This document shows, piece after piece, positions 1 to 7,949 of a stretch of 14,894 bases of DNA (position 1 is the first letter of the stretch; each line of letters starts with the position of its first letter). The notes under the pieces were generated by a model, which saw nothing but the letters and a program-made list of their open reading frames with translations, had not been told where the DNA came from and made no database searches. The position numbers were made by a program, and so were the translations under genes. This stretch comes from JACQFK01 sp035644495. Its GTDB lineage: Bacteria; Planctomycetota; MHYJ01; JACPRB01. The DNA lies in assembly GCA_035644495.1 (NCBI GenBank), contig DASQOM010000101.1, positions 1 through 14,894 on the forward strand, in the 5' to 3' direction.

Positions 1-1736
1 CATTCGACCGGATCCCGCGCGGTCGGGGGCGCCGCGGGAACCGCGCGCTCCTTCCCCTGCTGCTCCTGCAGCGCCGCCAGCTTGCGGCGCTCCGTCTCGA
101 GCGCGGCGGTATCGGCCTTCGATTTCTCCAGGGCCAGCCGCGCGATCTCCAGGTCGCGCCGGGCGCGCTGCAGCGCGTCGGGCTTCCCGGTTTCCCCCGA
201 GGCGTCCGCGGACACGCCCCAGTGCATCGCGAGATAGACCGCCGCGACCACGGCGACGGACGCGGCGACCCCGATCCAGACCGAGCGGATGTTGCGCTTC
301 GCGACCTGCTCCTCGACCGTCTCGCCGCGCAGCCAGCGCGTGAGGTCGTCGGCCATCGCCCGCGCCGTCGCGTAGCGCTGCGCCGGCTTCTTCCCGAGCG
401 CCTTCAGGCAGATCTTGTCGAAGGCCTTGTGCGGGTCGATCGACGCGAGGGAGCGGGCGACGCTCGACGGCGGCCGCACCGGATCCTTGACGGTCTTGTT
501 GAGCAGCTCTTCCGGCGTGCGGGCGCGGAACGGGATGCGGCCGGTGCAGATCTCGTAGAGCATGACGCCGAGCGAGTAGACATCGGTGCGGCGGTCCATC
601 CGGAGGAGGCCGCGGGCCTGCTCCGGGCTCATATAGGCGGGGGTGCCGGCCGTCCAGCCCTCCTCCTGCGCCGCCCAGGGGTCGCGGCCGGGCCGGCGCG
701 CGAGGCCGAAGTCGGTGACGAAGGGCCGCTGCTTGTCGTCGATCATCACGTTCTGCGGCTTGAGGTCGCAGTGGAGGATGCCGTTCTCGTGCGCGTGGTG
801 CACGGCCAGGGCGACGTCGCGGAGCAGCCGCACCTGCTGGCGGATGGGGACCGCCCCCTTGCGGCGCCAGGCGGAGAGCGGCTGCCCCTCGATGCGTTCC
901 ATCGCGATGAAGTGCCGCTCGTCGATCACGCCGGCCTCGTAGACGGTGACGATGTTCGGGTGCTTGGGGAGGTTGGCGCTGAGCTGGGCCTCCTTGATGA
1001 ACTGCTGCACGTCCTGGCTGGACTCGCGGAAGCCCGGACCGGGCAGCGGGATGAGGAGCTTCAGGGCCACCTTGCGGTTGAGCGAGGGGTCGAGGGCTTC
1101 GTACACGATGCCCATCGACCCGCGGCCGAGTTCCCGGAGCAGCTCATACTTCCCGAGGGTCTTGAGCTCCGGCGCCTCCGTCGTCAGGTACGGCCGCAGC
1201 GTCGGGACCAGCTTCGGGATCTTTTCGGAGTCTTCCTTGACGACCGAGACGCGGACGCGGGTTCGCGGAGCGAGGCGGGTGCCGCAGTGCGGGCAGGTTT
1301 CCGAATCGCCCATGTCCAGAAGCAGGGCCGGGCAGAACTCGCCGCAGGACTGGCAGGTGCGGCCCGCGGCCTCCTGGAGATCGAGGGCCGCCTCGACCTG
1401 GGCCGCGGTGACGAAGCCGCGCCGGACCATGAGCTCGCCCAGCTTCGGGATGGTTTCGGCGCCCAGCGACTGGAGGTCGTCCTGGATCTTGAGGCAGGTT
1501 TCGACCTGCTCGGGGGTGGCGGATTGGTTCTCGACCAGGAGCTGGCCGACGCGCATGTCCTTTTCGCCGGCCGGATCCTCGTCGACCGGCTCGACTTCGG
1601 AAGGCAGCGCGGCAGGCGGCGAAGGAGGAGTCGGGATTGCGGCCGGACGGCCCCGGCCCGGCCGGCGTCCGGTGTGCACGCGGGTCTTCCGACGAGCCCC
1701 CACGGCGACATCCTCCGAATCCAACTTCCCGGACAT
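1..1736 (-). CDS. Transmembrane Ser/Thr protein kinase with N-terminal zinc ribbon (C-terminus beyond window)
   Basis: 578 codons are visible and the frame is still open at the left edge. Order of parts: a Pro/Arg-rich segment (1-60); a helical region (61-125) containing MRVGQLLVE and KLGELMVRRGFVT, resembling the GspE N-terminal-like modules found in some bacterial kinases; a zinc ribbon with C128/C131 and C148/C151; then a Hanks-type kinase domain (about 197-470). Kinase motifs seen are the Gly loop GRGSMG (204-209), VALK with K226, a probable helix-C Glu 249, catalytic HCDLKPQN with D324, DFG at 342-344, SPE at 370-372 and DVYSLG. One hydrophobic helix (484-504) follows, then a charged probable coiled coil (about 516-563). 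The start at 1736 has AGGGG five bases upstream. M61 is an alternative start but its AAGGA is too close. It should phosphorylate Ser/Thr of unknown targets, with the kinase domain cytoplasmic and the C-terminus outside. HCD in place of HRD is unusual but keeps the catalytic Asp. The family call is secure; the biological role is unknown. Confidence 0.93.
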   Translation of the reverse strand, partial: MSGKLDSEDVAVGARRKTRVHTGRRPGRGRPAAIPTPPSPPAALPSEVEPVDEDPAGEKDMRVGQLLVENQSATPEQVETCLKIQDDLQSLGAETIPKLGELMVRRGFVTAAQVEAALDLQEAAGRTCQSCGEFCPALLLDMGDSETCPHCGTRLAPRTRVRVSVVKEDSEKIPKLVPTLRPYLTTEAPELKTLGKYELLRELGRGSMGIVYEALDPSLNRKVALKLLIPLPGPGFRESSQDVQQFIKEAQLSANLPKHPNIVTVYEAGVIDERHFIAMERIEGQPLSAWRRKGAVPIRQQVRLLRDVALAVHHAHENGILHCDLKPQNVMIDDKQRPFVTDFGLARRPGRDPWAAQEEGWTAGTPAYMSPEQARGLLRMDRRTDVYSLGVMLYEICTGRIPFRARTPEELLNKTVKDPVRPPSSVARSLASIDPHKAFDKICLKALGKKPAQRYATARAMADDLTRWLRGETVEEQVAKRNIRSVWIGVAASVAVVAAVYLAMHWGVSADASGETGKPDALQRARRDLEIARLALEKSKADTAALETERRKLAALQEQQGKERAVPAAPPTARDPVE

Positions 1737-1752
1737 CTTCACCCCTGCAACG

Positions 1753-1784
1753 AAAAAGGCCGGTCTCCCTGGGAGGTCCCGGCC
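1753..1784 (-). terminator. Hairpin plus T5 in the kinase leader: terminator or attenuator
   Basis: On the minus strand a GC stem closes with GGCC and is followed directly by TTTTT. Positions 1758-1763 pair with 1779-1784, then an internal bulge, then 1765-1767 with 1773-1775. The T tract ends 16 bases before the kinase ATG at 1736, leaving no room for a promoter between them. It may therefore act as an attenuator on kinase transcripts. Alternatively it is a second terminator for the hydrolase unit, with kinase made from read-through or an unrecognised start. Confidence 0.55.
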
Positions 1785-1894
1785 TGACGTTGCCTCTGGC
1801 TCCCTCGCGCGCAGGACCTCGCGCCCCTGATACCCCCGGGTCCCCTATTCCGCGAGCGAGCCGTCAGGAACACAGCAATTGCCGTGCCGGAGGA

Positions 1895-1920
1895 AAAAGA
1901 GCATGTTCGGAGGCTCTTTT
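1895..1920 (-). terminator. Probable terminator of the macroglobulin-hydrolase unit
   Basis: A perfect 8-bp inverted repeat, AAAAGAGC at 1895-1902 and GCTCTTTT at 1913-1920, with a 10-base loop. On the minus strand the 3' arm runs into T5, and the A/T flanks make it symmetrical, so it could also work in the other direction. It lies 170 bases after the hydrolase stop. Only four pairs are GC-rich, so strength is uncertain. Confidence 0.5.
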
Positions 1921-2004
1921 CCCTCGCAAAGCACCTTGATCGCTATTTGGAAGCCCTTTGGATCCTACCTGCCGGTAGCCTTAGAGGCAATATCCCACTT
2001 CAGG

Positions 2005-2036
2005 GTTGACCGCTGCTCGCCCTTCCACCGGTCAAC
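2005..2036. promoter_or_regulatory. Inverted repeat GTTGACCG / CGGTCAAC, possible operator
   Basis: Perfect 8-bp arms at 2005-2012 and 2029-2036 with a 16-base spacer. Each strand therefore shows a TTGACC reading inward, which resembles a -35 box, but no -10 box sits at the right distance on either strand. The 24-base centre-to-centre distance of the arms would place two half sites on nearly the same face of the helix. A dimeric-protein binding site or an RNA hairpin are both possible. Confidence 0.35.
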
Positions 2037-2042
2037 TCTAGC

Positions 2043-2066
2043 GCACCGGAGCTAAACGCCGGGTGC
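2043..2066 (-). terminator. GC-rich hairpin just after the hydrolase stop
   Basis: GCACCGG at 2043-2049 pairs with CCGGGTGC at 2059-2066 with one bulged G and a nine-base loop. It begins 24 bases after the hydrolase stop codon on the minus strand. No T tract follows, so it may be a 3'-end stabilising structure or a factor-dependent pause rather than an intrinsic terminator. Confidence 0.3.
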
Positions 2067-2089
2067 AGATTCCGGCAAGACTTCGAGAA

Positions 2090-2893
2090 CTACTTCGGGT
2101 TGTCCAGGAAGTTCAAGCCCTTGTCGAACCACTCCGCGGGCGGCGTCGAGTGGCCCATGCCGGGGACCTCCAGCACCATCGCGTGCTTGAAGCCCTCCTT
2201 CTTGAACCCGAAGTCGTACACCGCGCGGGTGTTCTTCAGGTTCATGTCCTTTTCACCCGTCACCAGCACATATCGTCCCGTCGACTTCCCGATCTTGAGC
2301 GCTTCGTCCACCGGGATGTAATTCCGCTGCCACATCCGCCCGGGCTCCGACGGGATGTCCGTGTAGAAATTCACCCCGCAGAGCGGGATCCCGCCCGAGA
2401 AGAGGTCGGCGTACGCCACCGCCAGCATGCTCGCCACCCGGCCGCCGCCGGAGAAGCCCGACACATACGCGCGCTTCCCGTCGATGTTGAAGCGGCTCGA
2501 CAGGTTGAAGTTCGCGTCGATCGCCAGGCGGAACCGGTCGTACGGGTTCCTGCCGTTGCCGGACTTGTACGCCGCCACCGCGATCAGCTTGTGTTTTTCG
2601 AGGATCGGCTCGTATTCCCCGGGCAGGCCGGGATCGTCGCCGGCGTTGACGAAGACAAACAGGCCCCACTTCGCCGCAGGGGTATAGGACTTGGGGACGA
2701 TGAGGCGGAACTTCTCCTTCGAGATGTCATACGGCGGGATGTCTTCCTTGGTGCGGAAGCGGGCCTTCAGCTCGTCGGCGTCGCAGTGGGGCGGCGACTT
2801 CTCGAACACGACGTCGCTGGTGCCCGCCTGGAACGCGGGGAGCTTCTCGCCCTGCAGCGCCAGGACCGCGACGAGGACACAGGTGAATGCCAT
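2090..2893 (-). CDS. Exported alpha/beta hydrolase, PHB depolymerase/esterase-like
   Basis: 267 residues. Residues 1-15 are hydrophobic and look like a signal peptide, though without the usual basic residues at the N-terminus. The mature part has an alpha/beta-hydrolase pattern: strand LFVFVNAG with D86-D87 nearby, nucleophile elbow GFSGG with Ser148, a late acid in TGEKD (D216) and a histidine in GMGHSTP (H248). This spacing of Ser, Asp and His fits the catalytic triad of PHB depolymerase-like and feruloyl-esterase-like hydrolases. The substrate cannot be read from the sequence. An in-frame TAG lies two codons before the ATG, so the start cannot be further upstream; a GGGG lies next to the ATG, so initiation may depend on coupling. 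It follows the macroglobulin gene by 28 bases and is very probably co-transcribed with it. The family is fairly secure; the exact enzyme is not. Confidence 0.85.
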   Translation of the reverse strand: MAFTCVLVAVLALQGEKLPAFQAGTSDVVFEKSPPHCDADELKARFRTKEDIPPYDISKEKFRLIVPKSYTPAAKWGLFVFVNAGDDPGLPGEYEPILEKHKLIAVAAYKSGNGRNPYDRFRLAIDANFNLSSRFNIDGKRAYVSGFSGGGRVASMLAVAYADLFSGGIPLCGVNFYTDIPSEPGRMWQRNYIPVDEALKIGKSTGRYVLVTGEKDMNLKNTRAVYDFGFKKEGFKHAMVLEVPGMGHSTPPAEWFDKGLNFLDNPK

Positions 2894-2921
2894 CCCCTAC
2901 TTCTACGCCCCGGCGCGCCGC

Positions 2922-5900
2922 TCAGTTCTTGTCCACCACCCGGATCCGGAATTCGCCGCTGTTGGCGCCGATCTCGGGGTGGTACATGTTGAAGACCTGC
3001 GACGGCAGCGCGTGGAAGCTGCCCGGCGTCTCGGCGCGCATCCGGTAGCGCGCCTCGTGGTTGCCGTGCCACAGGCGCGTCATCGCGATCGACACCTTCT
3101 GGTCGTGGAACTCCTTCCGGCTGTACCAGTAGTTCCAGAACCAGCCGTAGTGGCCCCAGTATTCGCGGATCGGTTCGAAACCGCTGGGAAGCGGGTCGTC
3201 CATCATCAGCCACTCGTAGTCGCGGTCCGCCTGCACGGAGAGGGCGACCTCGATCTCGTCGCCGCTCGTCACCGTCGCGCCGTCGTCCAGCTTCCGGAGG
3301 CTCTCCTTGCCGTTTTCGCGGATGACCTGGTAATAGGTGCGCTCCACGATGATGCCGCCCTGCGAGGCCGGCATGTTCTCGGCCTCGGCGTAGTACTTGG
3401 CGTACACCGAGTAGATCGGCGACCCGTTGCCCGTCTTCTCGATCGTGATCACGTTCTCGCCGGCGTTCAGCTGCGACGCGTCGAACTTCCGCATCCCGTC
3501 GAACTTCTGCCAGTTCTCCTTCGTGATCCGCTCGGTGAAGATCGGCTTTCCGTTCAGCGTCATCGACACCGTCATGTCGGGGTTGAGGTCGCCCGTCAGC
3601 GCGAGGTAGTCCACGAACGCGTAGACCACCATGGCCGTCTGCTTGGTCGACGCCCAGTAGTTGCCCTGGCGGGACAGGGACAGCCAGCTAACCAGTTTCG
3701 GCACGAGCTCGTTCTTCGGATCGCAGGCGATGAAGGCCCGCAGCGCCGCCGCGGAAACCTCGATGCGGTGGTCCATCCAGCCGCCCTTGTCCCCGCCCTC
3801 GAAGTGCGCCGCGCCGCCGACCACCGTCGCGCCCTTCGCCAGCGACTCCAGGACTTCCTTCGTCGGCCGCTTGTCCTTGTTCAGGACCAGCGCCAGCAGC
3901 GCCTTGGAATAGCTGTTCAGCTCCCCGAGCTTGTCCGTCAGCCGCGCGCGGACGACGTCGTCCGTCTGCCCCGACATCCGCAGCGCATAGAGCAGATACG
4001 CCTGCGTGTTCGGCTCCTGATCCTTGGAGAGATGCTGGCGCAGGGCCTGCAGGCCGCGGTTGAACGCCTCGTCCGACACCGGGTGATCCGACTCGCGGGC
4101 CAGCGCCAGGCCGGTCATCACATAGGCCGTCGTCCAGGGATTCGACTGGTCGTGCTGCCACCAGCCCCAGCCGCCGTCCTGCTGCTGGAAGTTGTAGAGC
4201 CGCTGCAGGCCCGTCGACACCATGGCCGGCAGCTCGGCCTTCAGCTCCGGCTTCTCGATCCCCAGCTTCTGCAGCGCCTGGCTCACCACGACCGTGGGGA
4301 GGAAGCGCGACATCGTCTGCTCCACGCAGCCGTAGGGATATCCCGCCAGGTACTCGAGCGCGTCCAGCACCATCGCCGCGTGGGTCGGCGAGACGCAGAC
4401 CAGCATCTCCGTGCCGCCCTTCACCGAGCCGGCCGGGATCACGATCGTCTCCGTCACCTTGTCGCCGACCACGCCGGCGCGCGAGTCCCACTTCATCGCG
4501 CCGTGCGGCAGCACGGGAATCACCAGCTGCATCGCATCGGAATCGATGTCCGACAGCGCCTTCACCGTGATCTTCGCCTTGCCGGCGGCCTTCACGGTCG
4601 CCTTCCAGTCGATGCGCTTCTGGTCCTCGGAGCCGACCTTGACGATCATCTCCTTCTCGCCAGCGACCTCGATGCCCTCGGCCGAGAACTCGATTTTGAC
4701 CTGCTTCTCGCCCTCGAGGTAGTTGTGCACGATCGCGGAGATCACCGTCTCGTCGTTCTGCGTGAAGAAGCGCGGCGTCTCCAGGCGGACGATCATCTCC
4801 TTGCGGCACACGACGGAGTTCAGCTCCTGGCCGAAGCGCGAATCGGCCGTCATCGCCCGCGCCGTCGCCTTCCAGGTGGTCAGGTTGTCGGGGACGTCGA
4901 CCTCGACGACCGCCCGGCCGCTGGCATCGGTCGTCACGACCTTCCAGGCCATGGTGTCGGCGAAGTTCGAGCGGATCTCGGTCGCCGCGTAGGCGGCCCC
5001 TCCTTCGCCGTCCTTCGCCTCCTTGCCGGCGGCCCGCTGCGCCATCGGGGCGGTGGCAGGCTTGGCGGCGTCCATCTCGGCCTTGGCCCCGAACGCGTTG
5101 CCGGACTCGCCCGCGCTCTTGCGCTTCTCGTCGGCGCGGCCGTAGTCGTAGTACTGCAGCGAGTTCGACGTCGCCACCTCGATGCCGCGGCGGTGGATGA
5201 AAAACTTGCGGACGTCGGGCGCGTACTCGTCCTGCAGCGCGTAGATCGAATCGTCCACGATCCCGAACGCGACCTCGGCGGCCACCGGCTTCCCGTCGGC
5301 CCCCGTCGTCACGATCTCGTAGCGCGCCTTGTTGCGCGGACGGTACTGGGCCTTGTCGGGTTTGATCTCGACCTTGATGAACTTCTCCGACGGGTTCACC
5401 ACGATCATCTTGGACTTCTGGATGAAGGCGTTCTCCTTGATCGCGGCGACGCTGATGTAGACGTTCGGCGCGTACCAGGACTGGTCGATCTTGAAGTCGA
5501 TCATCTTGGTGTGGCCCTTCAGCGCCACCACCTGCTGCTGGTGGATCTCCTTCCCCTCGACCGTGAAGAGGAAGGTCACGTTCTTGTGCTGGCTCGTGAC
5601 CAGGACATGGGCCGTGTCGCCGACGTCGTAGGTCTTCTTGTCCAGGATCAGGTCCAGGCCGTTCAGGTTGACGGTGTCGCCGTACCAGCTGTCGCCGCAG
5701 AGCCAGACCCAGTGCTCGGTGCTGACCTTGTTGCCCCGTCGGTCCTCGGCCTCGGCGACCAGCCAGAGGTAGCCGCCGTCGCGCTCGGGCGTGAAGTTGA
5801 ACTCCGCGATACCGTGGGCGTCGGTCTTCGACGACCCCTCGAACAGGAAGGCGTCGTCGTAGTTCCCGTTCCTCCAGCGCCGGTCGTAGCCCTTGATCGT

Positions 5901-7889
5901 GATCTTCTGGTCGGCGACCTCCTTGTCGTCGGCCGTCGTCGCGCGGACCCGGGCGTTGATCTTGTCGCCCGGCTTGTAGACGTACTTGTTGAGCGACATC
6001 GCGAGGCCGAACTCGGCGCGCGTCGCCTTGCAGCTGCCGCCGCCCTCGACCACGCGGCGCGAGAGGTCGGTCACCTGCGCCTGCACGTCATAGACCGCGT
6101 CGTGCTCCCACTTCTGGGAGGTGAACGGGATGACGAACTTTCCGTTCTTGTCGGTCTTCCCCTTCCCCTGCAGCACCTGCTCGCCGCCGTAGTACCCGCG
6201 GCCCGGACGCCGCCCCTGCTTGCCCTCGTAGATCCCGTCGCCCTCGTTCTCGTCCTCGACGTACCAGTCGTAGTAGAAGTCCCAGCAGCGCCAGAAGTAC
6301 CAGTATCCGCGGCGCATCACCGTGTACGTCACCTCGGCGTCCGCCACCGGCGAGCCGAAGTAGTAGCGCGACTCGACCGTCGCCTCGACGTCCTCGCCCT
6401 GGAGCACGGTCCTCTTCTTGAAGCTGACGTCGACCTTGTACTCGGGCTTGCGGTACTCGTCGACGCGGAAGCGCACGCCGTTCCACGCCTGGTTCCCCCA
6501 GCGGCCCATCCACTGCCAGTTCCACTGGTGCAGGTTGGGCTCGTCCTTCTCGCCGCGCGTCAGGATCGTGTACTCCCCGAGCGCGGGCTCGTCGCCCAGC
6601 ACCATCTGGCCCGACGTCGACCCGAAGTCGCCGACGCTGTGGAGCTTTTCGTAGACCTTGTTGCCCTTGGGATCGCGGATCTCGACGAGGAACTTTTCGC
6701 CGGGTTTCACGAGCAGCTTCTGGCCCAGTTCGCTGCGGTGCACGACGCGGAACTGCACCGTGTGGTTCGGCCGGTAGATCGGCCGGTCGGTCGTCACGTA
6801 GATCAGCGGATGCTCGCCCTGCGCGCCGCCGTAGGACGACTCGGTCGTGACCAGCTCCGTGCCCTTCACGCCGACGACGACGCCGCCCTGGAAGTTCTCG
6901 CCGACGTAGACGCCGTTCGCGTCGGTGGTCCCGTTCAGCGGATTCTGCGCGTTCAGGGTCCGGATCGTCATCCCCTCGACCGGCTTCGACGTCGCCCGGT
7001 CCTGCGCGAAGCAGAGCAGTTTGCCGGCCGACGACTTCGTGATGATTCCGTACTGCGAGACGAAGAGGGTGACGGTCATGACGACTCCGTCGTGCTCGCC
7101 CTGGACGACGTAGACGCCGCTTTCCGTCGACGGGACCTTGACCTGTTCCTGCTTCCAGTAGTTGTTCTTCTCGTACGTATACGTCGCCGTCCATTCCTTG
7201 AGCTCGCGGCGCCCTTCCTTGCCGACTTTGTCGATCGCGTCATGGAGGTTCGCGGTGCCGTCCTGGCCGAGCTTCGCGAGAATGGCGTCGAATTTGATGT
7301 GCTCGGCGCGAAAGACGATCTTGTCGATCTTCGCCAGCTGCACGTGGACGAAGGGTTCCTGCCCCGACGTGAACGACTGGTTCACGTGCATGTAGAAATA
7401 CTTCCCTTCGACGCTCCAGGCCTGCTGGATCGCGCTGGTGCGGACCTGCGCGTCGGGCGCCTCCTTGGCGATCTTGCGGTATTCCTCGAGGGCCTTCTCC
7501 TTCAGGTTCTGGTTCTGCCAGGTCTGGGCCGCCTGGAAGCGGTAGTTCCAGTAATTGGGACTTTTCGGGAACTTCTCGCAGGCCTTCAGATACCACTCGC
7601 GGGACGTCGCGTACTGGTTGCTGTACCAGTGATGGAGGTTGCCGAGGTTGACGTAGACCTGCTCGAGGTTCTTTCCGTCCGGAAACCGGTCGAGGTACGC
7701 TTTGTACGCGCGGTCGGACTCCTTCCAGTCGCCGTTGTTCATGCGCGTCTGGGCGTATTCCAGCAGCTTCTGCTCGTCCTTCGGCAGCTCGCCGCGCTTC
7801 TCCTGCTGCCACGACGCGTAGGACGGCAGGGCCAGCAGCAGGAAGCCGACGGCCAGGATTCCGAGCAGACTGCGAGAATGGGGAGTCAT
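2922..7889 (-). CDS. Secreted thioester alpha-2-macroglobulin with TPR-like N-terminus
   Basis: 1655 residues, typical of large bacterial macroglobulins, which trap proteases: cleavage of an exposed bait segment triggers a shape change and covalent capture through a Cys-Gln thioester. Seen here: a signal peptide (about 1-26, ending SYA, with no lipobox Cys); helical TPR-like repeats (about 38-155); the MG2-type motif DRPIYRPN at 368-375; an aromatic segment near 524-545; a low-complexity Lys/Ala/Gly/Glu stretch (about 917-971) at the place of the bait region; DNLTTWKATARAMT after it; and the thioester motif YGCVEQ with C1188 and Q1191, followed by the helical thioester domain (WGWW, WASTKQTA near 1410) and a C-terminal beta domain (DDPLPSGFEP near 1561). 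The start at 7889 has GAGGA upstream and begins the signal peptide; the frame stays open further upstream, but only antisense to the RNase H gene. Its downstream partner is a hydrolase, not the penicillin-binding protein 1C often found beside such genes. Lack of a lipobox suggests a soluble periplasmic or secreted form. Confidence 0.95.
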   Translation of the reverse strand: MTPHSRSLLGILAVGFLLLALPSYASWQQEKRGELPKDEQKLLEYAQTRMNNGDWKESDRAYKAYLDRFPDGKNLEQVYVNLGNLHHWYSNQYATSREWYLKACEKFPKSPNYWNYRFQAAQTWQNQNLKEKALEEYRKIAKEAPDAQVRTSAIQQAWSVEGKYFYMHVNQSFTSGQEPFVHVQLAKIDKIVFRAEHIKFDAILAKLGQDGTANLHDAIDKVGKEGRRELKEWTATYTYEKNNYWKQEQVKVPSTESGVYVVQGEHDGVVMTVTLFVSQYGIITKSSAGKLLCFAQDRATSKPVEGMTIRTLNAQNPLNGTTDANGVYVGENFQGGVVVGVKGTELVTTESSYGGAQGEHPLIYVTTDRPIYRPNHTVQFRVVHRSELGQKLLVKPGEKFLVEIRDPKGNKVYEKLHSVGDFGSTSGQMVLGDEPALGEYTILTRGEKDEPNLHQWNWQWMGRWGNQAWNGVRFRVDEYRKPEYKVDVSFKKRTVLQGEDVEATVESRYYFGSPVADAEVTYTVMRRGYWYFWRCWDFYYDWYVEDENEGDGIYEGKQGRRPGRGYYGGEQVLQGKGKTDKNGKFVIPFTSQKWEHDAVYDVQAQVTDLSRRVVEGGGSCKATRAEFGLAMSLNKYVYKPGDKINARVRATTADDKEVADQKITIKGYDRRWRNGNYDDAFLFEGSSKTDAHGIAEFNFTPERDGGYLWLVAEAEDRRGNKVSTEHWVWLCGDSWYGDTVNLNGLDLILDKKTYDVGDTAHVLVTSQHKNVTFLFTVEGKEIHQQQVVALKGHTKMIDFKIDQSWYAPNVYISVAAIKENAFIQKSKMIVVNPSEKFIKVEIKPDKAQYRPRNKARYEIVTTGADGKPVAAEVAFGIVDDSIYALQDEYAPDVRKFFIHRRGIEVATSNSLQYYDYGRADEKRKSAGESGNAFGAKAEMDAAKPATAPMAQRAAGKEAKDGEGGAAYAATEIRSNFADTMAWKVVTTDASGRAVVEVDVPDNLTTWKATARAMTADSRFGQELNSVVCRKEMIVRLETPRFFTQNDETVISAIVHNYLEGEKQVKIEFSAEGIEVAGEKEMIVKVGSEDQKRIDWKATVKAAGKAKITVKALSDIDSDAMQLVIPVLPHGAMKWDSRAGVVGDKVTETIVIPAGSVKGGTEMLVCVSPTHAAMVLDALEYLAGYPYGCVEQTMSRFLPTVVVSQALQKLGIEKPELKAELPAMVSTGLQRLYNFQQQDGGWGWWQHDQSNPWTTAYVMTGLALARESDHPVSDEAFNRGLQALRQHLSKDQEPNTQAYLLYALRMSGQTDDVVRARLTDKLGELNSYSKALLALVLNKDKRPTKEVLESLAKGATVVGGAAHFEGGDKGGWMDHRIEVSAAALRAFIACDPKNELVPKLVSWLSLSRQGNYWASTKQTAMVVYAFVDYLALTGDLNPDMTVSMTLNGKPIFTERITKENWQKFDGMRKFDASQLNAGENVITIEKTGNGSPIYSVYAKYYAEAENMPASQGGIIVERTYYQVIRENGKESLRKLDDGATVTSGDEIEVALSVQADRDYEWLMMDDPLPSGFEPIREYWGHYGWFWNYWYSRKEFHDQKVSIAMTRLWHGNHEARYRMRAETPGSFHALPSQVFNMYHPEIGANSGEFRIRVVDKN

Positions 7890-7907
7890 AAAGGTTCCTC
7901 GATCTGG

Positions 7908-7917
7908 TAAAATCATA
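7908..7917. promoter_or_regulatory. Divergent -10 boxes between the macroglobulin and RNase H genes
   Basis: The 60-base gap 7890-7949 contains TAAAAT on the plus strand (7908-7913) and TATGAT on the minus strand (7912-7917), overlapping by two bases. Each matches five of six consensus positions. Candidate -35 boxes at 17 bases are poor on both sides (two or three matches). Overlapping boxes would make the two promoters compete for polymerase. Confidence 0.35.
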
Positions 7918-7949
7918 CCCCTTGGACGCAGGGGAGGGGACTCGAGTTC

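Larger units (their letters stand above)
1785..2089. other. Intergenic region between hydrolase and kinase genes, rich in inverted repeats
   Basis: About 305 bases without a credible gene, visibly AT-richer than the flanks. It holds the terminator-like hairpin at 1895-1920, the inverted repeat at 2005-2036, the hairpin at 2043-2066 and a small stem CTACC/GGTAG at 1965-1978. It should also contain the kinase promoter on the minus strand, but no convincing pair of -35 and -10 boxes could be picked. Confidence 0.5.

Noticed and set aside
222..1787. A 521-codon plus-strand frame opposite the kinase gene
   Set aside because: Same antisense effect of codon bias; the minus strand shows all kinase motifs in one unbroken frame.
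2006..2035. TTGACC on both strands as -35 boxes
   Set aside because: No -10-like hexamer lies 16 to 19 bases away on either strand, so only the inverted repeat is reported.
2691..7910. A 1739-codon open frame on the plus strand opposite the macroglobulin gene
   Set aside because: Its product is Arg/His/Val/Leu/Asp-rich with no domain, no signal and no motif. The opposite frame has clear macroglobulin motifs. Strong GC3 bias removes stops from the antisense frame.
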